The notes under the pieces are model-generated. The model had not been told where the DNA came from and did not search any database. It was given only the letters and a program-made list of their open reading frames with translations. Shown here in pieces: positions 1-5,269 of a DNA stretch of 6,261 nucleotides. The stretch spans positions 1 through 6,261 of the forward strand of contig CAAGGT010000234.1 in the NCBI GenBank assembly GCA_900769465.1, given 5' to 3'. Within the stretch, counting starts at the first letter, position 1; every line of letters begins with the position of its first letter. The translations under genes were made by a program, and so were the position numbers. This DNA comes from Bacteroidaceae bacterium (lineage in GTDB: Bacteria; Bacteroidota; Bacteroidia; Bacteroidales; Bacteroidaceae).

Positions 1-1658
1 CCATTAGTCGTATTATCTACAGGACTGTTCGATTGAGGTGTCAACACTACTTTCGCTCCACAAACTGTAATCGTTGGCAAAGTCGGTGCTACCGCATCTG
101 TTACACAATTTACTGTCGATGATCCATTTGAAGGAGCTGTAAAGGCATCTGCTTGAATCGTATAGACGAACTTCCATGGGTAGGTCTCCCCTGCACAATC
201 TGTATAGGTAAAGTTGTAGGTTACGGTTCCATTGCCGTCAGTTCCTACGTTCTTGACTGCAGCTCCATTTTGGGTCGCAGTCAACTGTCTTCTGCAATTA
301 TCCTCTACTTTCGGTGCGGTCGGTGCGGTCGCATCTACCTCACAAGATACGGTCTGATTACCATCTTTTGGCAGTTTGATGACCGGTTTCGATATCGTAT
401 AGGTGTATGTCCAATCCTTAGTTTTTCCCGCACAGTCTTTATAGATGTATGTGTAAGTCTTTGTTCCCTCACAATCAGTATAAGTGCCACCCTCAACCGG
501 TGTCGGGGCTTCCAATATATTGCCGCAGACATCCTTCACAACTGGCAAAACTGTCGGTGCTGTCGCCTTATCTGCGCACTCTACCTTGCTGCTCGTTGCT
601 ACAGGACCGCCCACCTCTGACGGTGATGTCGTGCGTTCTATAGTGTAGGTATAAACCCATGTAAAGGTCTTGTTTGCACAGTCCTTATATGTGTAGGTGT
701 AGGTCTTGGTACCCTCACAATCGGTATAAGTGCCACCCTCAACCGGTGTCGGGGCTTCCAATGTATTACCGCAAACATCCTTCACAACTGGCAAAACTGT
801 CGGTGCTGTCGCCTTATCCGCGCACTCTACCTTGCTGCTCGTTGCTACAGGACCGCCCACCTCTGCTGGGGCGGTCGTGCGCTCTATCGTGTAAACAAAC
901 TCCCAATCATGAGCATGGCCTGCACAATCCGTAAACGTATAGACATAAGTCACTGTGCCTTCACATTCTGGAACTTTTGTCGGAGTTACCGATTTCAATA
1001 CTCCCGTCAATTTATTGCCACATGCATCCTTTACATCTGGCAAAACTATCTTGCTGCCTTCTATGCCTGCGGCTTTCGCGTCCGATGCACATTGAACCGT
1101 TGCTTCGCCTTTCTCTGGCATACTAAAGTCTGCTCGCGTAATCGTTATCTCCTGCTCCGCTGTAGCCGGATTTCCACATGCGTCCGCTATCGTATAAGTA
1201 CGAGTAACAACGATTGAGCAATTGCCACTGGTTTCCACATCTTTTGAGCTAATAGTGAAATCCGCACTGCAGTTGTCACTGATGGTCAAACCTGCGGCAG
1301 CAAGTTCTGCTATTGTGGTGTACGCTTTCGGTGCAGTTGTCGCATCACAGCCGGTCGCCGCCAATTTTTCGAGCGAACCGCTAAGGGTCGGCTTTCCCTT
1401 ATCCCCTCCACTAACCTTAATCACCGGATTAGCTGGTGAAACATCATGCTGGCAAGCGTCTGTAACAACGTATGTACGTTTCTTATACCATCCGCAATCA
1501 TCTTCTTTTTTATCTTCTGTAAATGTCACTTTCACAGTATTGCAATCAGGGCTATATAACGCCTTAATCTCATCTTCACTCTTAATAGGAGAAAAATCAC
1601 CGTCAGCATAACACTTGTCTTGATCGAGAATATCAGCAGGCCAAATTCCTGTCATTTG
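1..1658 (-). repeat. Tandem array of HYR-like Cys modules (about 79-90 residues each), continuing past the left edge
   Basis: Seven units can be phased at residues 852, 942, 1028, 1113, 1195, 1276 and 1355 (the last is cut). The later units share a pattern: Pro/Gly-rich opening, TV-x-C, D-A-x-AP-x-LP, (D)-x-CG, CEGT-x-TY-x-Y, then DCAG or DCAN, an aromatic/Trp step and YTI. Most complete units carry four Cys at equivalent places, but the unit at 150-386 has GNGT in place of CEGT and lacks the third Cys. The first two units are the most diverged. Known: HYR-type repeats are extracellular Ig-like folds linked to adhesion. Confidence 0.8.
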
Positions 1659-4211
1659 TGGCTTCTCGACGGTCACGGCTACTTGGCTGATCTGTTCAGG
1701 ACAAGCTTTTCCTCTTACCGTCAACGTATAAGTCTTGTTCTCGCACGGACTGACATTAAGTGTTACCCCTGTACCGACTTCCGAAGATCCATCACTCCAT
1801 CTATATGGATCTGCAGACAACTCTCCGGAGATCGTCGGACTCAATGTCACTGACTTACCGGCACAGATGGTCTCTTTATCGGTCAACACAATTGTAATTG
1901 GTTCTTCGACTGTCACATCCATCTCACCTTCTGCAGAACATCCATTAGGTGCAGTCACTACATATTTTTGCTTATGAACACCGACTGACAAAGTCTCCCA
2001 CGCAGGTTCATTAATCCATCCATAGCTCCAACCACTGATCCAATTCCCCGGAACTACCGGAGCATCAGATAACCCTTGACAAATTGGTTCTGAAGTAAGG
2101 TCTGCAACAGGCAATTCTTTAACAATTACATCCAATTTATCCTCCACAAAACAACCATTGTCGGATGTTATTTTATACGAAACAGTATGAGTTCCTGCCG
2201 TCAAGCTTGACCAATCAGGTGCATTCACCCATTCAAAGGTCATGCCATCACTTGGAGTCATTGTAGCTATTGGAGCATCAGATGTGCCTGCACAGATTGG
2301 ATCTGAAGAAACACTCACATTAGGCACCTCTTTTACAGTCACCACTCTTGTTGCATCATCAAACGGTTGATCATTTACACTTATCTTCAATGTATAATCA
2401 CCATAAGACAAACTATTCGGCAAATTCAATGAGACATCTTCGGGGTCTATTGTTGTAGTCCAAGTTCCTGTAATAGATGTTACTTCTGAATTATTTCCAT
2501 CATACAATTTTGCCACATAATTATATAAACCGGCAGCCCCCTTTAGTTGATAGGTAACAACCGATGTCTCTCTTTCGCATATTATGATAGGGTCATCACC
2601 TAACAATTCCAACTCTTCACAATTTTCATTTTTAATAAATGTAAAAGTCAATTGTTTATTCCAATCTGAGCCAGACCTCGCTTTTATAACAACTCCTCCA
2701 TTGTTCATAATTTTGTCATAAACCACATCTCTCACAACCGCATTTTTAGATCCATCCCAAAAAGATGACTCTAAACCTCCTCCATAACCGATAGAAAGCC
2801 TATTCCCATTCAAATCATAATACTCATATCCCGAACTTTGAAAACCTTGACCATCACTATTCAAAACAATATCCTCAATCTCACAAACATAGATAGGGCA
2901 AGAAGTAGTAGTTTTCACAACTACAACATTAGACACTGGGATTTCCGTACCATCTTGCAATTTTGCTTTGGCACGAAACTCTGCAGAACTCACCCCTTGA
3001 GGAGGGTTATATGTAAATGGGGTAGAAGTTTCATCTCCAGAAGAGGAAATAAAGCTACCACTCGGAATCGTAGCCCAATCCGATGATCCAGGATAACGAT
3101 ACTCCCATGTTATTTCACTATTCGCAGGATAATATTTTGTTTTCAAATTCACATCATCTCCACTACACGCAACAGACGGAGACACTTCAACTTGAGGTTT
3201 ACATTTTGGATCTGTGGTAACTTCCAATATATCTGTCATTGATTTTGTCCCATCCAAAAGAGTAACTTCTGCTCTAAATTGTAAATTTTGCCTATCAAAA
3301 TCTCCATTTGGATTGAACGTAAATCCAGCACTTGGGTCTGCAACATCAAACCACTGATCTGAATTATCAGGATAACGATATTGCCATGAAATAGCAGTAC
3401 CGTATGGATACACTTCATCGGTCAAACTCAAAACATCGCCCGGACACGCCATTGATTTCTCCACACAAATTGTTCCATTATACGAAACCAAGACATTATC
3501 CAAAAAGATAACGTCTCCTGCAGGTTGGTTATAAAAATTCATCTCCAACCATATATCCAAAAAGTTGTTGTCAAGGTATTCGGGAAGCGTGATTAAAGCT
3601 CTCATTGTGTACCAACCATACTTGTCTCCACAGAAAGAAGTCCCCAAATCAAGACCACCGCTACTTCCCGAAGAGAGTTGCTCCACATCTCCCGGGCAAT
3701 CATCTTTTGTTATGTAAAAATCATAATTACCATTGGATGAATTGGTTTTGATAAAAGTTCCCGTTACTGGCGAACTTGCATCTCCGTTAACATTTCCATA
3801 AAAAAACCTAAAAGAGACAAAAACCTGATTCGTTTGACTCTCCGAAAGTTTATGAACTCTTACAGTAAGGATAGAATTTGTAGTGGAAGGTTTATACAAC
3901 AAATACGATTTTGAATCATCTTCTGATGGTAATTTCACTCCCTCGACACCTCCAAATTCAGAATAAATTCCATCCGATACATAATACTGATGACCTGATA
4001 GATTTCCTAAATCAGAATTACAACTCGGTTGTGTTTGATCGGGTCTTCCCGGATATATTTGGAAAACACCCTTATCTACAACAGGATTTTCAAGACAACC
4101 TGGCTTTTCAAACCTAACACCTCCGGAACACAATTGTGCTTCAACCTCATTCGCTGAAAACAAAATGCACGCAAAAACAGCAAATAGTCTGAATGACATT
4201 GATAACATCAT
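1..4211 (-). CDS. Giant secreted multi-modular surface protein (adhesin-like, HYR/Ig-like repeats), N-terminal part, 3' end outside window
   Basis: Seen: 1403 codons without a stop, still open at the left edge. Residues 1-26 form a signal peptide (Arg, then hydrophobic LFAVFACILFSA, cleavage near EVEA|Q). Residues 27-248 are a beta-rich, possibly jelly-roll domain containing DVIFLDNVLVSY. Residues 249-438 are two Ig-like modules sharing an ITW/ISW-x-YRYP motif. Residues 439-628 are less repetitive, beta-rich and Ig-like at the end. Residues 629-770 are two 71-residue modules, 771-851 a related module, and 852-1403 HYR-like Cys modules. Known: such proteins in Bacteroidota are exported to the cell surface, often by the type IX system with a C-terminal sorting domain; that end is missing here. 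Inferred role: adhesion or surface structure; no enzyme motif was seen. The start at 4211 puts the signal peptide at the N-terminus. In-frame ATGs at 4343, 4328, 4208 and 4199 are alternatives. The gene stands alone, divergent from the IS. Confidence 0.85.
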   Translation of the reverse strand, partial: MMLSMSFRLFAVFACILFSANEVEAQLCSGGVRFEKPGCLENPVVDKGVFQIYPGRPDQTQPSCNSDLGNLSGHQYYVSDGIYSEFGGVEGVKLPSEDDSKSYLLYKPSTTNSILTVRVHKLSESQTNQVFVSFRFFYGNVNGDASSPVTGTFIKTNSSNGNYDFYITKDDCPGDVEQLSSGSSGGLDLGTSFCGDKYGWYTMRALITLPEYLDNNFLDIWLEMNFYNQPAGDVIFLDNVLVSYNGTICVEKSMACPGDVLSLTDEVYPYGTAISWQYRYPDNSDQWFDVADPSAGFTFNPNGDFDRQNLQFRAEVTLLDGTKSMTDILEVTTDPKCKPQVEVSPSVACSGDDVNLKTKYYPANSEITWEYRYPGSSDWATIPSGSFISSSGDETSTPFTYNPPQGVSSAEFRAKAKLQDGTEIPVSNVVVVKTTTSCPIYVCEIEDIVLNSDGQGFQSSGYEYYDLNGNRLSIGYGGGLESSFWDGSKNAVVRDVVYDKIMNNGGVVIKARSGSDWNKQLTFTFIKNENCEELELLGDDPIIICERETSVVTYQLKGAAGLYNYVAKLYDGNNSEVTSITGTWTTTIDPEDVSLNLPNSLSYGDYTLKISVNDQPFDDATRVVTVKEVPNVSVSSDPICAGTSDAPIATMTPSDGMTFEWVNAPDWSSLTAGTHTVSYKITSDNGCFVEDKLDVIVKELPVADLTSEPICQGLSDAPVVPGNWISGWSYGWINEPAWETLSVGVHKQKYVVTAPNGCSAEGEMDVTVEEPITIVLTDKETICAGKSVTLSPTISGELSADPYRWSDGSSEVGTGVTLNVSPCENKTYTLTVRGKACPEQISQVAVTVEKPQMTGIWPADILDQDKCYADGDFSPIKSEDEIKALYSPDCNTVKVTFTEDKKEDDCGWYKKRTYVVTDACQHDVSPANPVIKVSGGDKGKPTLSGSLEKLAATGCDATTAPKAYTTIAELAAAGLTISDNCSADFTISSKDVETSGNCSIVVTRTYTIADACGNPATAEQEITITRADFSMPEKGEATVQCASDAKAAGIEGSKIVLPDVKDACGNKLTGVLKSVTPTKVPECEGTVTYVYTFTDCAGHAHDWEFVYTIERTTAPAEVGGPVATSSKVECADKATAPTVLPVVKDVCGNTLEAPTPVEGGTYTDCEGTKTYTYTYKDCANKTFTWVYTYTIERTTSPSEVGGPVATSSKVECADKATAPTVLPVVKDVCGNILEAPTPVEGGTYTDCEGTKTYTYIYKDCAGKTKDWTYTYTISKPVIKLPKDGNQTVSCEVDATAPTAPKVEDNCRRQLTATQNGAAVKNVGTDGNGTVTYNFTYTDCAGETYPWKFVYTIQADAFTAPSNGSSTVNCVTDAVAPTLPTITVCGAKVVLTPQSNSPVDNTTN
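387..875 (-). repeat. Near-identical pair of 246-bp repeat units (DNA level)
   Basis: Units at 630-875 and 387-629 align at an offset of 246 bp (82 codons). Over 484-619 against 730-865 (136 bp) I count four mismatches, about 97% identity. Three of them are silent and one changes Ile to Thr. Outside that core the copies differ more, for example SPSE versus APAE and the end of the unit (CAGKTKDW versus CANKTFTW). Neighbouring units are far less similar, so this pair reflects recent duplication or gene conversion. Confidence 0.9.
1902..2327 (-). repeat. Two 71-residue tandem modules (PKD/Ig-like) in the surface protein
   Basis: Residues 629-699 and 700-770 are each exactly 71 residues. Shared landmarks are P-V/N at the start, S(D/E)PIC(A/Q)G, (T/L)SDAP, a W-(V/I)N-x-P-x-W core, (A/V)G(T/V)H, a Y-x-(I/V)T stretch, NGC, and a closing D-V-(I/T)-V. 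A third, more distant unit (771-851, starting PITIVLTDKETICAGKSVTL) follows. The series is typical of Bacteroidota surface proteins with stacked Ig/PKD-like domains. Confidence 0.75.
2898..3467 (-). repeat. Two tandem Ig-like modules in the surface protein
   Basis: Residues 249-336 and 337-438 are diverged copies. Each opens with a Cys, has a second motif C(P/S)GD followed by a hydrophobic pattern, then I(S/T)W(Q/E)YRYP with a nearby SD, then F(T)(F/Y)NP, a stretch F-R-A-(E/K)-(V/A)-(T/K)-L, then (L/Q)DGT. The similarity is at protein level; the DNA copies have diverged, so the duplication is old. The trailing Cys of one module opens the next, which suggests intramodule disulfides (inference). 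Confidence 0.7.
4134..4211 (-). other. Signal peptide coding segment
   Basis: From the ATG at 4211 the first 26 residues have a short n-region with one Arg, a hydrophobic core and small residues before a predicted cleavage after EVEA. Gln follows at +1, which is frequent in exported Bacteroidota proteins. No lipobox Cys sits at the cleavage point; the nearest Cys is two residues after the Gln. It is therefore read as a Sec/signal peptidase I substrate rather than a lipoprotein. Confidence 0.75.
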
Positions 4212-4335
4212 CCTAACTATCCGATTAAAATTCTTGGTTTCTTCCCAAACCTCCAATTTTCGGGATTTTATGTATGTGTTCGCCCATGCCATTATCAATA
4301 GCATTAAAGCATATATGTTGCGTTCCATTGCCTTA

Positions 4336-4341
4336 CCCTCC
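4336..4341 (-). promoter_or_regulatory. Shine-Dalgarno-like GGAGGG that supports an alternative start at 4328
   Basis: GGAGGG lies 7 nt upstream of an in-frame ATG at 4328-4326, good spacing for a classical ribosome binding site. This start would add 39 residues (beginning MERNIYALMLLIMAWA) before the signal peptide, giving two hydrophobic stretches. Bacteroidota depend little on Shine-Dalgarno pairing, so the site is suggestive only. The in-frame stop at 4379-4377 limits any further extension. Confidence 0.35.
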
Positions 4342-4440
4342 ATTCGTTTAATGTTTTCCCATCTCAAAACCTGAATTCAAACCATTTTATCTTCTTCATT
4401 TTCGAATTCACTCATCTCCCCTACTTATATAAATACGCGA

Positions 4441-4472
4441 TAAAGATATTAAAGAATTGTTAATTAAACAAT
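4441..4472 (-). promoter_or_regulatory. Candidate Bacteroidetes-type promoter for the surface-protein gene
   Basis: On the minus strand, ATTG (4472-4469, 3 of 4 to TTTG) is followed after exactly 20 nt by TATCTTTA (4448-4441, 7 of 8 positions to TAnnTTTG). Spacing fits the known 19-21 nt rule. Transcription would begin near 4435, leaving a leader of about 107 nt to the ATG at 4328 or about 224 nt to 4211. Neither box is perfect and the DNA is very AT-rich, so a chance match is possible. Confidence 0.4.
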
Positions 4473-4473
4473 T
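4455..4473. repeat. Perfect 7-bp inverted repeat overlapping the -33 box
   Basis: AATTGTT (4455-4461) and AACAATT (4467-4473) are exact inverted copies around a 5-nt centre. On the minus strand the dyad covers the candidate -33 element and the start of the spacer of the surface-gene promoter. That is where a dimeric repressor or activator would bind, but no regulator is in the window, so function is an inference. Confidence 0.35.
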
Positions 4474-4642
4474 TTTTACACTATATATTTTCCAAATTAT
4501 CACTTTCTGAATTGGATAGCGAAGAAAATATAAAAATATTTTTTTTAATACATTAAAATATGAGCAATACAACATAGTATTTATTCTTAATTATCAACAT
4601 ATTACATTTACTAACACTCTAACACATATAGTTTAAAGGTTA

Positions 4643-4669
4643 AAAGTTAAATTGAAATATTTTAACTTT
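4643..4669. repeat. Perfect 9-bp AT-rich inverted repeat
   Basis: AAAGTTAAA (4643-4651) and TTTAACTTT (4661-4669) are exact inverted copies with a 9-nt centre. More GTTAAA/TTTAAC half-sites flank them at 4632-4644 and 4671-4676. Lacking G+C, it is a poor RNA hairpin; a protein-binding dyad is the other reading. Chance in DNA this AT-rich cannot be excluded. Confidence 0.3.
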
Positions 4670-4784
4670 ATTTAACTCTTACACAAAGACTCCTATTATT
4701 GTTTTGAACATATCAAAAAGAATAATTTGGACTAATTTATGACAAATTCTAAAAATTCAGACCAAGATAATTTATAAAATCGAA

Positions 4785-4815
4785 GTTGCCGCTTAAAAAG
4801 AATTTACTATCTTCG
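4785..4815 (+). promoter_or_regulatory. Candidate Bacteroidetes-type promoter reading rightward toward the IS
   Basis: GTTG (4785-4788, 3 of 4 to TTTG) is followed by a 19-nt spacer and TATCTTCG (4808-4815, one mismatch to TAnnTTTG), then CA. This matches the family pattern in both spacing and sequence. Transcription would start near 4820. No ORF of credible size follows before the IS at 5100, so the product is either an untranslated RNA or the leader of a gene displaced by the IS. Confidence 0.45.
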
Positions 4816-4832
4816 CAATGTATTAAATATCG

Positions 4833-5045
4833 AATTTTGTGGAAGTACAAAGACTTGACCGACTTTGTTTGTAATTATTCCTATTTTGTATTTCCGATAA
4901 AATTCCACTGTAAAATTATGGGCAATTTTGTTAAGGTAATTTCTATAAATTAGATCAATATGGTTATTGATTTTGAAGGGCATTTTGTTTAGTTATTTCT
5001 ATTTATAAAGAAGCGATACAAGCTTCGTAACGAAATGAATAGAAG
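4833..5045 (+). ncRNA. Possible structured RNA or leader, three stem-loops
   Basis: Three foldable elements follow the 4785-4815 promoter. The first pairs 4833-4844 with 4903-4908 and 4912-4917 (12 bp, one 3-nt bulge), enclosing a 6-bp hairpin ACAAAG/CTTTGT (4847-4852/4863-4868). The second is a hairpin with a TGGT loop, 4952-4960/4965-4973 (9 bp, one G-U). The third pairs 4997-5006 with 5035-5044 (10 bp, one G-U), enclosing GAAGC/GCTTC (5010-5014/5022-5026). ATGs in this stretch open only frames of about 11 codons or fewer. I recognise no known RNA family; AT-rich DNA folds easily, so confidence is low. Confidence 0.25.
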
Positions 5046-5099
5046 CAAGACAAATAGATAGAGTCAAAAGTATCTGAAATAAGATTTATCACCAATAAG

Positions 5100-5127
5100 T
5101 GAAGATTCCATTTAGAAACGCAAGATT
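5100..5127 (+). repeat. Left terminal inverted repeat (IRL) of the IS30-family element
   Basis: It begins TGAAGATTCC and contains AAACGCAA at 5117-5124. It matches the reverse complement of the right end at 20 of 28 positions, including the outermost TG and the inner GCAA. It lies 142 nt before the transposase start. Transposase binds these ends. Confidence 0.75.
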
Positions 5128-5173
5128 TTTTTATAAGATATTATGAAAAACACTGCGGGGGAAGCCATGCGGC

Positions 5174-5190
5174 GGGGGCGCAAAGCCCCC
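5174..5190. repeat. GC-rich hairpin GGGGGC/GCCCCC in the IS leader
   Basis: A perfect 6-bp stem (5174-5179/5185-5190) with loop GCAAA stands out in otherwise AT-rich surroundings. There is no T-run after it on either strand, so it is not an intrinsic terminator. Known: many IS elements carry leader structures that keep read-through transcripts from being translated into transposase; this could be one (inference). Confidence 0.5.
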
Positions 5191-5211
5191 AAGAGCGTTC
5201 AATAGCATTAC

Positions 5212-5244
5212 AAAAAAAATAAAAAAAGGAGACCGAAGTCTCCT
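5212..5244 (-). terminator. Intrinsic terminator, minus strand, just upstream of the transposase start
   Basis: On the minus strand AGGAGAC and GTCTCCT form a perfect 7-bp stem (5244-5238/5233-5227) closed by a TTCG tetraloop. It runs straight into an almost unbroken T-tract (5227-5212, interrupted by one A at 5220). This is a textbook Rho-independent terminator for leftward transcripts. On the plus strand the same hairpin follows an A-tract and has no T-run, so it should act mainly on the minus strand. Confidence 0.8.
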
Positions 5245-5254
5245 GACGATTAAT

Positions 5255-5262
5255 TAATTTTG
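5255..5262 (+). promoter_or_regulatory. Possible -7 element for the transposase gene
   Basis: TAATTTTG fits TAnnTTTG perfectly and ends 7 nt before the ATG, which would give a nearly leaderless mRNA. No TTTG is present 19-21 nt upstream; that position is occupied by the terminator hairpin. It would thus be a weak promoter, in keeping with the low transposase expression usual for IS elements. A six-base match is easily found by chance. Confidence 0.3.
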
Positions 5263-5269
5263 TATTGTT

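Larger units (their letters stand above)
4344..4784. other. AT-rich intergenic region upstream of the surface-protein gene
   Basis: About 440 bp with very low G+C, well below both neighbouring genes. Apart from the candidate promoter and the two inverted repeats listed separately, I see no gene. Short ATG-initiated frames on both strands are interrupted by frequent stops and show no recognisable protein. No tRNA cloverleaf, CRISPR repeat or rRNA match was seen. Confidence 0.6.

Noticed and set aside
387..875. Direct repeats considered as a CRISPR array or mobile duplication
   Set aside because: Units are 246 bp, in frame, coding, and without short regularly spaced spacers; they are protein modules.
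153..1977. Several plus-strand open frames of 60-155 codons opposite the surface gene
   Set aside because: They lie antisense to a continuous 1403-codon frame with signal peptide and ordered repeats, and their translations are Cys/Arg/Ser-rich without recognisable motifs.
3236..3418. Short minus-strand frame within the surface gene
   Set aside because: It is an out-of-frame reading of the Ig-like module region; the correct frame is open through it.
1..4211. Possible frameshift or pseudogene in the surface gene
   Set aside because: Manual translation on the minus strand gave one continuous frame with consistent repeat phasing through to the window edge.
3911..4374. Two plus-strand open frames near the surface-gene start
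   Set aside because: They overlap the N-terminal coding region and leader on the opposite strand and look like shadow frames.
4377..4415. Small upstream ORF (MSEFENEEDKMV) in the surface-gene leader
   Set aside because: Only 12 codons, purine-run directly abutting the ATG rather than spaced as a ribosome site, and no sign of conservation can be judged; most likely chance.
5174..5190. GC-rich hairpin as an intrinsic terminator
   Set aside because: No T-run follows on either strand.
5192..5220. Alternative left end of the IS at the GTTCAATAGCA motif
   Set aside because: It lacks the outer TG(T/A)AGA bases; the 5100-5127 candidate matches at 20 of 28 positions, has the family TG...GCAA layout and gives the expected element length.
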